The translations under genes and the position numbers were made by a program. Of a DNA stretch of 64,000 nucleotides, positions 10,345-22,534 are shown piece by piece; the stretch's first letter is position 1, and the number at the start of each line of letters is the position of its first letter. The stretch lies in assembly GCA_029959085.1 (NCBI GenBank), contig JARWIR010000008.1, positions 15,052,001-15,116,000 of the forward strand. The letters are read 5' to 3'. The notes under the pieces are model-generated. The model searched no databases. It saw only the letters and a program-made list of their open reading frames with translations, and had not been told where the DNA came from. Source of the stretch: Nemophila menziesii (lineage: Eukaryota > Streptophyta > Magnoliopsida > Boraginales > Hydrophyllaceae).

Positions 10345-11860
10345 TACTAACCTTAACCCTTATACGCAACCTTAATTTTGACCTTAACCTTTACCTTTAC
10401 CTTGACCTTAACCGGGATCCTAACCCTGACCCTGAACTTAACCTTGTCCTTGACCTTGACCTTAAACTTGACCCTCACCCTACTTTGACCTTGACCTTGG
10501 CCTTATCCTTCGCCGTAACCTTAACATCAACCTTGACCTTGGCCTTAACCTTAACCTTAACCTTAACCTTAACCTTAACCTTAACATGAACCTTAACCCT
10601 CAACCTCTTAACCATAACCTTAGCCCCTTAACTATTAAACTTATCCTTAACCTTAACCTAATCTTAACGTTAACTTGAACCTTAAACCTTACACCTTAAA
10701 CCTTAAACCTTAAAACTTAAAACCTGATATTCATCTTCACCTTAAACTTTACTTTAAACTCAACACTTAAAACTTTAACTTAAACCTTACACCTTACCTT
10801 AAACAGTGAACCTCAAAACCTTAAACCCAAATCTTCATCTGCACCTGAACCTTAACTTTAACCTTAACCCTTAAACTTTTAACCTTAAACATTAAACGAT
10901 AAATCTTAAATATTAACCTTAAATTAACCTTAAATTAACCTTAAACTTGACCTAAACCATGACCCTTAAACTTATCTTAACCGTATTCTAAACCTTAACC
11001 TTAACCTTAACCTTAACCTTAAACTTAACCTTAACCTTAGCATTAACCTTAACCTTATCCTTTAACTTTACCTTAAGTTGAACCTTAACCCAAAACTTAA
11101 ACTTAACCTTAAAATCAACCTTAAACCCTTAACTATTAACCTTATCCTCAACAATCCTTGACCTTAACCTAACCTTAACCTTAAACTTAACCTTAACTTA
11201 AACCTTAACCTTAATCTTAACATTAACCTTAAACCTTGATCTTCATCTTTACCTTAACCTTAACTTTAATCTTAACCCTTAAACATTTAACCTTACACCT
11301 TAAACCCTAAACCTTAAACCTTGAACCTTAGAACCCAATCGTCATCTTCACCTTAAGCTGAACTTTAAACTTAACCTTTAAACCTTTAACCTTTACTCTT
11401 AACCCTTTAAAATTAAACATTAAACATTAACCTTAACCTTTACCTTCACCTTCCTCTTAACTTTAACCTTAATCTTAACCGTAAACTTAACCTTGAAACC
11501 TTAACCTTGAACCTTGAACCTTAAACCTTAACCTTAACCTTAACTTTAACTATAACTCTAACCTTAACATTTAACATTAAACTTTACCTTAAACCTTTAA
11601 ATTTAAACGTTAACCTTAACTTTCATCTTAACCTTACCCTTAACTAGATGAAGATTCATTACGCTGATATTCGACCTTAAACCTACAATCTTATTGAACT
11701 TTAACCTTAAACCCTAATTGTTGAATCTTAATCCTCAACCTTAAACCTTAAAATTAATATTAAAATTAACTTTAACCTTAACCTTGAACTTAACTTTAAC
11801 CTTCTCCTTAACGAGCAAAAAGGGAAAATACTTAACCCTAAATTTAACCTTGACTTTCAC
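10345..11860. repeat. Degenerate CCTTAA hexamer array, telomere-like
   Basis: About 1.5 kb made of variants of the hexamer CCTTAA (AACCTT), with perfect runs near 10541-10585 and 10995-11045 and heptamer patches CCTTAAA near 10680-10720. The plus strand is almost free of G. The heptamer differs from the plant telomere unit CCCTAAA by one base, and a few CCCTAAA/CCCTAA units are mixed in. The degeneracy argues for an old interstitial simple-sequence array, not a functional telomere. Confidence 0.9.
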
Positions 11861-11959
11861 CCTTGGAACTTGTGTTCGATTTCTGTCAAGATAACAAATT
11901 TTTCTCAAGTGTTTTTAGACATGGATTTTACCTAGTATAAACCTATAGTAAAATTAACA

Positions 11960-12300
11960 AAAACAAATTGTGAAACCCCCATTGTCGCATCCCCAAGAAT
12001 ATTTGGGGAGTATTTTCAAAACTAAGCATTTGGGAGTGGAATCCGAGAAAGGTAGATACTCCTTTCTTGAAGAATATTTGGGAATTCGAGGGCCGATTAG
12101 TATTGATGGTAGAGGTTGAATATTTTCTAGGTGGTTCTCCATTGAAAATGAGCATCCTATAATTCATGAGGTATTTAGTGAATTTTTTTATACTTTACAT
12201 AAGAAACCTTATGATATGTTTCGCTGCCGTTCTTTTGTGAGGCCTTGGGCTAATTCAATTTGGAATGACCATGTAGCAAGCTTTAGGGATTTTCGCTTAT
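11960..12300 (+). pseudogene. 3' fragment of a LINE ORF2 (zinc-binding region), decayed
   Basis: This stretch aligns with 23965-24240, the downstream end of the interrupted LINE. Both share motifs such as GTGGAATCC, GAAGAATATTTGGGA, GAGCATCCTA and ATTCATGAGGTAT. It encodes, with stops and frameshifts, the C-terminal zinc-binding region of an L1-type reverse-transcriptase ORF. It is therefore the tail of a second LINE copy lying head-to-tail just upstream of the ORF1 below. Confidence 0.7.
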
Positions 12301-13913
12301 TGGGTATATGGCCGGGAAAAAGTCTCTGGATATGGATGATATTAGAATAATTGTAAGGGATTGGAAAGGTGGGTGTAAAGTTAGAAGACACCCTAGTGGT
12401 TGGCTTGTTTTTAAGTTTGAAAAAGACGAGGATAGGAGGAGCATTCTTTAAATGGACCATTTATTACTTATGGGAGAATGCTTACTAATCGAGATTCCAG
12501 AATTCTTCGATTACGGGCATCTCAAGATCACAAAGATACCTACTCGGATTATTTTACGAAATATTTCAGAACAAGCACGCACTTTTAATGGATTGGAAAA
12601 AGTAGCTTCACAAGTGGGTAAGCCTTTACGTATCGACGGGGTTACTATTGAGAGTGAGGATATTAGCTATGTTAGGGTGCTTGTGGATTTGTACTTGAGT
12701 AAGGAGCGTAAATCCGTGATTGATTTTGGATCACATTATGGGAAGAAGCATCGGGTTAAAGTCAAATATGAGAGCATACCCCCATATGCTGTAATAGGTG
12801 TAAAGCGTTTGGACACTTGGAGGTTAAGTAATTTTATGAGGTTAGGGAAAAAGTAGAATAGAGGAAGATATGGTAAAGTGACAAATCGAGGTGCCAAGCA
12901 ATTTTTGGACTCGTATGAAGTTGGATCTTCTGCAAAACAAGAAAAATCTTATAATGCTATTTTAAGCTTCAAGGCTGTTGCACCTGTGCAAAAGCTTAAT
13001 ATTGTTTCAAAATTTAATGATGATATACCAGTAAAAGAACTAGAGGGCGTTAGATCTCCTACTGGGTTTGACCAAGCAAGAGGAGATCAGGGTAAGAATA
13101 GTGCCCAATTGGTTGTACAGTGCAGGCGCGAAAAGGATGGGTGTGACCAAGCTTCCAAATGTGCACATGTGAAAAATCATATATGTAATAAGGTAAATTA
13201 TTTGGTTTTGTATGACCGAGCAGGTGCGAGTAACAGTGTGAACTGTGAAGTTTCTGGGTTTGACGATCAACGTGAGAATGTAGCGTAGGACATTTGACTA
13301 CTGGGTGTGACCGAGCAGTCCAAGATTCAAGAGTTAAAATTGGTAATGTGCTAGAGCTAGGTGCGATGCTGCAGATTTTTGAAGTTGGTGCAAAATAATA
13401 CAGGTAATGTATTAGGGTGCGGATTTTTTGAATCTGGTGAAGAATAATTCAAGTACTACACTATGTAATTTAGGTGTTACTGTTTGTGAATTTGGTGTTG
13501 CAGGTTTTTGCAAAACAACTGCTAATCCCTTGGACTCGGCAGCAGTGTGCACAACTACGGTGGTGCGAAGTCATAGTGAGATGGAGAGGTTAAATACAGG
13601 GGCAGGTAAAGGTGGTGATTGTAACCACATAAAGGAGTATAACTTGAGGGTTATGGGGTCGATAAAGGAGCACGTGGGTGATATAGATGTACATTCATAT
13701 AATCTGAGTCATATGGCTATATTTGAGGAAGATGGTGAAATGGAAGAACTGTTTCAACTTGTGGTGAGTAGAAAAACAAAAAAAAGTGAAGCATACGAGA
13801 GGAAACTAATTCTCTCAAAACAGGAATATACCCGATTAAAGAGAATGTATTGGAGAGCTAAGGGCGCAAATCTTATGAGTGGAAATATGGGGAAACCCAC
13901 TAAAACTTTTTAA
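12300..13913 (+). pseudogene. LINE ORF1 (DUF4283-type nucleic-acid-binding protein), broken
   Basis: Two main open stretches (12452-12856 and 12878-13288) and a third (13428-13913) in different frames or separated by stops. The first contains the pattern of the plant L1 ORF1 domain DUF4283: SGWLVFKFEKDEDRRSIL just before 12452, then LLMGECLLIEIPEFF, and VASQVGKPLRIDGVT followed by ISYVRVLVDL. ORF1p normally binds LINE RNA as a chaperone. It lies directly upstream of the endonuclease ORF, the normal plant L1 order. The stop codons show it is dead. Confidence 0.8.
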
Positions 13914-13914
13914 T

Positions 13915-14670
13915 GATAATTACGACATGGAATACGAGGGGTTTTGGCTCTACCAATAAGAGGCGCGGTGTGTTAAATCTTATTAGGAGGAGAAATATTG
14001 ATATATTGGGTATCTTGGAGACTAAAAGTTATCACAAGTGTGTGGAAAATTTCTTGAGAACAATGCTTAGTTAATGAAAACATGTAGAGAATTCCGATCA
14101 TATTGGGAATGGAAAAATTCTTGTTATTTGGGACCCAAACAAAGTGGGTGGAAGTTCTAGATATAACGTCCCAATCTATCCATTGCAAAGTGGTGTATAA
14201 GGTATCATATATTAGTCTTTACACCTCTTTCATTTATGGTTTTAATGACAAAAATTTGAGAAGAGATTTGTGGAATAATCTTATTAATCATGCTTCTACT
14301 TTTGATTATTTGTGGCTTATTTTGGGAGATTTTAATAATATCCTTGCGCATAATGAGAGGATAAAATGGAAAAAAGTGACCTTGGGTGACTACGTGGAGT
14401 TTACGGATTGTTGTAATAGCCTTGGTTTAAAGGATTTACGATTCTCTGGACAACAATTTACCTGGAATAATAATCATGTCCTTAGTAAAATTGATCGTGT
14501 GTTGGGTAATGGTAAACTCGAAGTTTTGGATCATTATGTTCATGCGAAATTCTTGTCGAGTCTAGCGTTTCCGATCACTCTCCTTGTGTCGTTTCACTAT
14601 TATTACAACATGTTACTAGAGTTACTATCTTTCGATTCCTTAACATGTATGTGGAGCATCCAGATATAAT
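13915..14670 (+). pseudogene. LINE ORF2 endonuclease domain, broken
   Basis: The start MIITTWNTRGFGS matches the WN-RG motif that opens the L1 apurinic endonuclease. ILGILETKS follows, then LILGDFNNIL around 14315-14343, the conserved GDFN motif. A stop near 14071 and later frameshifts break it. The domain would nick target DNA for target-primed reverse transcription. Confidence 0.82.
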
Positions 14671-16544
14671 CTTATGGTGGAAAATGGTAGGAATAAGAGT
14701 CTTATTACGGGTACAAAAAAATATACTTCATGCCAAAAGTTACGGACTTTGAAGTTTGACTTGTGTAAGCTTGATAAGGAGCATTTTTCACATATTTCCG
14801 AAAGAGCTAAAAAGGCAAGGGATGAACTAGAAATAGCCGAGATAAATTTTTAACAAAACTTGGCTATGGATAGTAATTTTGATGTATTAGTTGGGATTAA
14901 TGAGAAGACGGGGACTTTAAAGAAAGGCGAGATTAGTTTCCTTCAACAAAAATCTAAGCTTTGGTATATCTCAAAAGTGGTAGATGTTTAAAGCTCTTTC
15001 ATGGTCTTATGAAGAGTAAGCAAAGACGTCGATTTATTCCTCATATTTTACGGCCTAATGGTGAGGACTCTACTTTGTGTTATTAAGTGTATGATGCTTT
15101 TATTGACCGCTTTAAGGAATTGTTGGGTACTAAGGATACTACTTCCAATGTTAATTTTGATGTCTTAAATTGGAGTAGTATACTTTTCGCAAGATCAAGG
15201 CGTGGATATGTGTAGATATATTTCTGGTCTCGCGATTAATGAGGCTATGTTAATTTGCATTTCACATGACAAAGCTTCAGACCCCAATGACTTTTCTTCT
15301 TTATTTTTCAAGTGATCATGGGACCTTATTGACGAAGAAGTTATTCAAGCGGTACATCAATTTTTTACTTTCGGGTTTTTGCTTAAACAACTAAATACTA
15401 CTAACATTGCGTGGATTTCTATAATTGATTATCCGATTAGTGTTGATGATTTTCTCCCTATCTCTTGTTGTAATGTGATTTATAAGGCAATCACTATGAT
15501 TATTTTGGATCGACTAAAACTGGTTCTTAATCAACTTGTGGACAAAGCCTAAATTGCCTTTGTAGTCGGTAGACCGATAGTTGAAAAAATGCACCTTATG
15601 GAAGAATTGTTAAGGGGTTATAATAATAATAGTAGCTCTTCGAGATGTACCATTAAAATCGATTTATGTAAAGCGTATGATTCTATTTCTTGGGATTTTC
15701 TTCATGAGGTGCTTAAGGGGTTAATTTTCTGAAGAAGTTTGTTGATTGGATTATGGTTTGTGTCACTTCTCCTTATTATTCGGGGGCTATAAATAGTGAA
15801 CTTCATGGTTTCCTTAAAGGAGAAAAAAATCCTAAGGCAAAGTTGATCCCATCTCTCCTTATCTCTTCATCCTTTGTCTTGAACATTTTTCTAGGACTTT
15901 GAAGAAAAATACGTATCAAATTTCAAGTATCATCCGAAATGTGATAAAGAAATTACTCATCTCGCCTTTGGAGATAAACTAATGCTTCTTTCTAAAAGGG
16001 ATCATGTGTCCGTTAAGATACTTATAAATAGCTTGAAAACGTTTGGTTATTGTTTGAGACTTCTTTTAAATGTGACTAGGTTGAATTTTTATTATGTTGA
16101 GGTCAATAGTGATGAGCTTGTTAATATTTTGGCAACACATTTGGAAAAATGTGAGATACCTTTTCGATATCTGGGTGTTCCTCTTGACTCTTTCGTTTTG
16201 CTTTTCAGGAGAATACAAAACATCTATTTGATAAATTGGAAAGGGAATGTGAGGGCTTGGAATGCATCTTCCCTTTCTTTTGTGAGGAGTTGTGAACTTA
16301 TTAGCTCGGTACTGTTTTGCCAGTTCTTATTTGTGTTCATGATCAAGTTATTAGTATTTGTAGGAATTTTTATTGGGATATTAAGCCGCCGCAAGTTAAA
16401 TGAAGCAAAATTTGTGTTCTGAAAGAGGAAGGTGAGCTTTGGTTGAAAGAACCAGGAGCGTGGAATAAAAAATTATTATTAAAAATGCTTTGGAAGATTG
16501 TTCATAAAAAAGGCTCTCTTTGGAATAAGTGGATTCATGAAAAA
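14671..16544 (+). pseudogene. LINE ORF2 reverse transcriptase, broken by stops and by an insertion
   Basis: A decayed reverse transcriptase with recognisable blocks: a CTIKIDLCKAYDSISWDFLH-like block near 15648-15705, where the first catalytic Asp is expected, and HLAFGDKLMLLS near 15958-15994, where the usual ADD catalytic pair is replaced by GDK. Many stops and frameshifts. The frame stops at 16544 where a copia element is inserted, and the remainder continues at 23965. Confidence 0.8.
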
Positions 16545-16948
16545 TGTAATATTTAATTAGATAATAATCAAAGAACAAGAGGTTTACAAAGGAATACCTC
16601 TTGAAGAGCAGCGGAATTGAATCGATTGGAAACCTATGATTTTGCGGCCGTGGATCTTCTTACTGGAAGAGAGACCTCTATTTCCACAACCTAAGAGCCT
16701 TTTGTTTTTTTGATCTGGTGTGTATTTATGAATTGCAGAGAATAGAAGAAAAGTGTTTGTCTCAATTAGATTTCTTCTAACTGACAAACCTTCTGTCTTT
16801 GTCTTTTTATATGGATGAGGAGTTTTAACTGCTTAAAACTCCTTTTCCTTTTTGATAATTAAACAAAAAGAAATATACGCTTATAACTTATTTTGGGCGG
16901 TTAGAAATAAATAATAATAAATAAATATTATTATATTTATTTCTTTCA
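16545..16948 (-). repeat. 3' LTR of the copia element
   Basis: 404 bp, starting TGTAATATTTAATTAG and ending ATTTCTTTCA on the plus strand. Paired with 23556-23959. Confidence 0.93.
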
Positions 16949-16959
16949 TTCTCCCACTC
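16949..16959 (-). other. Polypurine tract of the copia element
   Basis: The minus strand reads GAGTGGGAGAA immediately before the 3' LTR, a standard plus-strand primer. Confidence 0.7.
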
Positions 16960-18150
16960 GCCCATGATGGAGTTATAATCGTACTCTAGGTACTTACATC
17001 CCAATGTTCCATATCTTCTCATATACACACTTATATCAAAATATCATCATACTTGGCAAATAGGTCGTGCGACCGGCAAGCATACGAGCATACGTTACTA
17101 ATAACCTGTTAGGGTACATAGTTGCTCAAATAATTCTCATTTGTTACGTATCCTGTAGTACCCCAGACTAATAATTTGTTGTATCATATTTCAGTAACTC
17201 TGACCCCTTTAAATATATATCACATCGTTTATGTGATCAAAAGAGTTCACTGACATAATTTCATGTGTCTCACTATCATGTTATAGTCCAAATTGACTTA
17301 CATGATCGGTATACCTGCAAGCACACACTTTGATACACAATTTTAGTCTTCCCTTTACACTTATATCCTTTTACATTGATTAGGTTGCTTTCCCAAACAT
17401 ACCCCATTAGACCGAATCATTCATGATCATTGGTAATATGTTCAAAGTAGCATACACATAATCAAAATATCAAGATATAGTGAAAAGTAATAAGGGCGCA
17501 ATTAAAGTCATCACACAGTGAAGAGACAGGGATCGACTCTTCACTTCCTTCTGGTCGAAAGCACACGTGGTATGACACACGTGCTATGGTATTATTCATA
17601 TAGCTCCAATTGTATGTCACAATTTCTAAATACCATACAGATATATAATTAGACAAGCCTCGTTGCCTAAGATAAGTTCTTCGATCGATCAACCCTTCCA
17701 TGAAATCAATCAAGCAACTCATATCTGGCTATTATAGACTAAGTAGACAGTGGGATTCTACTTCGATCATAATATAAGTTTAACATGCATCATCCATGTT
17801 TATGATCTCATCTTAACACTTAGTTAAGGCGACTATCTTAACTCAAGTTCTCTCAAGGGTTCTTCACTACTATGAGTTAGTCTCATCTTTGCGCACTTCT
17901 TGTGCCAAAGGCGATTTCCCGTGTGATAGGGCCAATCTCAGTCTATAGGACATACATCCTTCCAAAAACACATGCATTATAATATATATCAAACATGATA
18001 TTATTAAAAGAAACAGTTAAATAAACATACTAATGAAAATATATACATGAATGCACATAAAGTTGCAATATTCATACATTATATCTTGCTTAATCATACA
18101 GATCTAACAAATCAATAAATATATCCCTTAGGATATCCTTTATGAATGAT
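16960..18150 (-). other. 3' noncoding part of the copia element
   Basis: About 1.2 kb between the polypurine tract and the recognisable RNase H region. I see no coding similarity. It is unusually long for a copia 3' untranslated region. Confidence 0.5.
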
Positions 18151-19400
18151 CAGCAAGCGTATTGCGTGTGTGTATGTCAACATGGTTTTGTGCAATAACA
18201 TCTCTAACAAAAGTTATACTTTATATCAATGTGTTTGGTCTTACTGTGATACTTAGGAGCTTTCACACAAGCCTTTTCAGCTTGAGTATCACAATGTATA
18301 GTAACAGGACTCCCACTATTGCTTGAGAATCCTAAATGTTCAAAGAACCTTTTTAACCAAACAGCTTCTTGAACCGCAGCTGAGCATGTTACAAACTCAG
18401 TCCATTGTGGACAAAATTACACAGGTTTGTTTCTTGCTACTTCAAGAAATTGCGCAATTGTTTAACAAGAATACATGACCTGAGGTAGATATGCACACAT
18501 ATATATCACTAGCCCAAATGGCATAATATATCCTTCTAGGTGTAATCTACTTCCTCGAAAGCATAAGGCATGATCCATAATGCCTTTTAGATATCTCAAT
18601 ATCCTTTTCACAGCTTTCAAATTCTCTTGTCCCGGGTTTGACTGAAAAATGACTAACTAAACCTACCCCATAACATATGTCTGGCCTTTTTCATATCATA
18701 ACATATATATATAAGACTATGGCACTGTATACACTTTCTATTTCTCTTCTGGAGTACTAGGACACATGTAGAGAGTTAAGTTTGTTCCCTTTTCTACAGG
18801 ATTGTCAAAGGCATTGCATATGGTCATACTAAAGCATTCGAGTATATTCATGATGCAAGGTTCTTAAGATAAAGATAATAGCCTTCTAGACATATCTTTG
18901 TAAATCTTAACACCAAGAATATAATTTTCTTCTCCCATATCTTTCATATGAAATTGAGAAGCTAGACACTCCTTATTAGCTTGAATAAACTCTTTATCAT
19001 TCCCAGCTAATAGGATGTCATCCACAGACGGAGATAAAATTACAAAAATTTCTTGGAATGTTTAATAGTGGTCTTCACTTATCATCTCAAATCCATTTGA
19101 TGAAATGACTTCATGAAATCTCAAATTCCACTGTCTCAAGTCTTGCTTAAGAACATATATTGATTTTAACAATCTACATACTTTATTCTTTTGATCTTAT
19201 GCAATAAAACTCAAGGGTTGTTCCCTGAAATTAATCTTGTCTAAATCTCCATTTAGAAATGCAGTTTTGACATCCATTTTGGTCTTCCATTGCTTTTCTC
19301 CATCCATTCTTAGCAGGACATGAAAGTGCTTTAAAGGTTCTTCCTTGTCATGTGGAGTTATCATAAAGACTTCTCCTTCGATTTAAAATCGATGACGAGA
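18150..19400 (-). pseudogene. Copia reverse transcriptase-RNase H, broken
   Basis: On the minus strand the copia reverse-transcriptase order is recognisable: MDVKTAFLNGDLDK near 19280, KVCRLLKSIYVLKQ near 19170, VDDILLAGNDKEF near 19020 (catalytic DD retained), MKDMGEENYILGVKIY near 18920, then RILRYLKGIMDHALCF near 18600 and the RNase H pattern TIHCDTQAEKA near 18290. Stops and frameshifts interrupt the frame in several places, so no functional enzyme can be made from this copy. Confidence 0.85.
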
Positions 19401-20250
19401 AACTAAACCTCTAGCACTTCTCTTAGGATGAGAATCTTGAGAAATAGGATTATTAGATGATGCAACGGTTTCAACTGTCTCAAGTTATATAGGATTGTCA
19501 TTCTATACTTCTTGAGTATGTGTTACCTCATCAGGTGTCACATTTTTTTTTTTTTGCATATCATCTTCCCAATTCCCATTATATTCACATATATTAGAAT
19601 TTCTATCAACCCCACCTCTACTAGGAAAATAATTCCCTAAGAATGTAACTTCCCGGTATTCAATTTCAGGAAAACCTCCATCGTCGTGTTCTCCAATAAA
19701 CACATATCCTTTAGAGTGCTCTGGGTGCCTCTTGGACCTAATTTTCCCATATATATGAGATAGATAATGAACATAGCCTACCGACCCCCAGGATCGCAAG
19801 TAGTTCATAAGGAGTTGATAGAACAGTCTTTGTGGGTACTCGGTTAAGTATATAACTAGCGGTAAGCAAGGCATCTCCCCAATAAGATATTGAAAGATTA
19901 GCTTGTGCCATCATAGACTTAACCATCTATAGGAGAGTTCTCTCTCTTTCATCACACAGTTCTTTCAACTGTCTCAACAGATATTCACATCCGCGATTAA
20001 GGTTTAAGGGTTTTCACCTTCCTCTCTAACTGATTTTATACTTCGTTGAATATATCATAAGAACATTTCAATGCTCCGGATTTATGAAAAATCAGGTAGA
20101 CATAACCAAACCTAGTGATATCATCTATAAAGATGATGAAATAATGTTCCCCACATCTATTTTGAACATTTATTGGGTCACAGGTGTATGAATGAATTAC
20201 TTGCAGTGGGTACTCGACTCATTTAGCCTTTCCAAATGGTTTCCTTTTTC
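19401..20250 (-). pseudogene. Copia integrase, broken
   Basis: The integrase core pattern HYFIIFIDDITRFGYVYL lies near 20130. The stretch MVKSMMAQANLSISYWGDAL at 19926 downwards, followed by ILNRVPTKTVLSTPYELL, matches the end of the copia integrase core. The middle is destroyed by stops and frameshifts. Confidence 0.82.
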
Positions 20251-20371
20251 TTTACCTGCTAGATAATATTCATAAGTTGGAAAGTTGACTTCAGTCAATG
20301 AACCCCAAAAAAAAGTTCTCCTTAGCCAACAAATTCATGCGGTCTTGACCAATATGACCTAGTCTAGCATG

Positions 20372-20886
20372 TCATATACTTTCTTCTATGTTAGAATTAC
20401 TAGAAGAAGTATTAGTAGAAAAATAACCACTTACATAATAACTATTAAACGAGTTATTATCATCTAGTACAATTAAACTATGAGAAATAAAACCAGAACC
20501 ATAATAGTTAGCGTTAGAATAGATATCCACTTGTATGTTACGAAAATGCATATCAAAACGTAATCCTAGAAGAACAGTGACTGAGACCAAGTTACGTCGA
20601 ATGTCAGGTGTGTAAAGTACATTAAGAAGGTACAAGGTATGACCACTTCGCAAGTTCAACTTGTAAGTGTCAACTCCTTTGTCTACAACCTTGTTGTTGT
20701 CTCCTACATAAATTCATCGTGTTCCCTCTGGAATTGATACTCTACATATGCCTCTCGGTCTTTAGCTATATGGTCTATCGCTTCTGAATCCACAGTCCAC
20801 AAAGGATTAGAATCAGCTAGCAATATAGTACTAGTAACATAAGTAAAGTTACAAGAAGTAAATGACATTGCTATCTTTCTCTGCAC
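20372..20886 (-). pseudogene. Copia protease and pre-integrase zinc region, broken
   Basis: The protease motif reads PLWTVDSEAIDHIAKD, where copia proteases have D-S-G-A-T-D-H; the catalytic Gly is Glu here. The following part (LYLLNVLYTPDIRRNLVSV) is the conserved stretch between protease and integrase. Inactive by both a missing active-site residue and a broken frame. Confidence 0.8.
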
Positions 20887-21743
20887 TTGCGAGCGAAGCG
20901 ACCAATCTTGTCACAACTATAGCATTTAACATTACTCTCGTCTTTTTTATACCAAAATCGTTCTCTTTTATCGTTACCAGCATTCTTGTTCTTCTTGGAA
21001 GCATGCTCAATTTCGTTTCTCTTCCCATTGTTCTTGCACTTAATGCCAGAACTTTTGTGGGAACTTGACTCATCAACATATAAGTCTGACCCTGAGGCTC
21101 AATTGCATCAAGACGTTCATCTTCCAAAGTCACATGACGAGCAACATCATCAAAATATTTGATGTCGTCATTTTGAGTCAAGTTTATCTTTATATGCTCC
21201 CACTTAGTTGAAAGAGATCGGATCACAGCTTGAACCTAATGTTCATCAGTAAGGTTATGACTTGCAGTCTTAAGTTCCCTAATCATGTTAGACATCTCCT
21301 GGAGATTTTGTTGCATGGTTTGATTAGGATTCTTCTTGTAAGTGTCAAAACTTAATGATCAATTGACTTAACTTAGTCATAGTCGTACCCTCGTACTTTT
21401 CATTAAGAGTCTTCCACATCTCGTGAGCAGTGGGGTATTATTGACACTCATAGACAAGATCGTCATCCATGGAGCTTATGAAGATGCCTATTGTAGTGGA
21501 GTCAATCTTTTTCCACTTCTCATAAGTCTCCATGTACCTTTTATTTAGAGCTGTGTTGCCTTCCTCAGGCTGAGCCATGACATTGTTAATAACCTCAAGA
21601 ATAACTTGTTCCTCTATAACATAATGTATTTTGAGTTTACCAAAGGTATAGTTCTCACCATTCATTTTGTCTCCTTTGAGATCATCCATGAGGGTTTTCG
21701 ATGTCATTTTCTTATAAAGTAAGAGATTTCCATTAGCATACAT
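20880..21743 (-). pseudogene. Copia gag, broken
   Basis: The N-terminal part starts near 21743 with the pattern KMNGENYTFGKLKIHYVIEE, typical of copia gag, and NVMAQPEEGNTALNKRYMET. The downstream part near 21226 reads LSTKWEHIKINLTQND. A frameshift near 21060 hides a zinc knuckle of the CYSCDKIGRFARKC type found in another frame near 20900-20930. The gag coat protein is not made intact. Confidence 0.82.
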
Positions 21744-22114
21744 ACAATTATTTAACTACCCAATGCTATCAATGCAAATATAATGAACAAAAAAGATAAC
21801 AAAATAAGTGATAAAGAAAGTTCACTATGTTCCCAATCATGAATCACCATATTTTGTTTTTCTTAACCATTCATTTAATTTCATTAACTGCAAAATAAGT
21901 TCCACTAGAACTCCCACTTTCTCTAACATGAATAGAGCAAAATAGTATGAAAAACAAGTAAAACATATATTCAAATAAAGAAGTACAATTCATACATAAC
22001 AAAAAATACAAGTTCGATATGTAAATAACTGAATTAAAGGAAAAACAACTAATGCAATACCTAACGAACAATGATTGAAAAAACATCAAAAAAATCAAAC
22101 CACTAAGCAAACTT

Positions 22115-22534
22115 TCAAAACATTAACTTAGGATTGGAATCCTTAAAGTTCGCTTCCTCATAAAGATGAATTGGATTAAAATCTATCCATATTAGTAGTT
22201 TGAGAAAGCATCCCATAGTTGCACTGGTCTGACCTAATGGAGCTAATATAATGCTTCCACAAATGGGATTCAGTCTAACAAAGAACAGCCAAGCATATGT
22301 AACTTGTCTACCATGAACATAGTCCTTGGGATACTCATCATCCCATAAGGTTTTGAGATCCCTTCGCAACTCTCTAGGCAAAGTATCGAGAAAATAAAAA
22401 ACTTTGTGTTCTTCACACATGTGATCACCCCAATCAAGGAAATCTTGTATCAACTTGTTCACAACAACATGTTGCAATAAAGTGTGATCATGTCTCATCT
22501 TATACTTTGTGAGTGCATCGATACTATCATTCAA
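22115..22534 (-). CDS. Unrecognised 139-residue ORF in the copia leader
   Basis: An uninterrupted ORF between the primer site and gag, in the sense direction of the element. It begins MNDSIDALTKYKMRHD and contains NKLIQDFLDWGDHMCEEHK, DTLPRELRRDLKTLWDDEYP and a hydrophobic middle (residues about 85-115). It does not look like copia gag, pol or an LTR product, and I do not recognise the family. Its composition is balanced like a real protein, unlike the AT-rich leader around it. The same frame upstream of 22534 carries more possible coding sequence with stops (about 22535-22700). It could be a captured piece of a host gene or a family-specific extra ORF. Confidence 0.45.
   Translation of the reverse strand: MNDSIDALTKYKMRHDHTLLQHVVVNKLIQDFLDWGDHMCEEHKVFYFLDTLPRELRRDLKTLWDDEYPKDYVHGRQVTYAWLFFVRLNPICGSIILAPLGQTSATMGCFLKLLIWIDFNPIHLYEEANFKDSNPKLMF

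Noticed and set aside
10345..11860. A true telomere or chromosome end
   Set aside because: The array is internal, degenerate and mostly CCTTAA rather than the plant heptamer, with retroelements on both sides.
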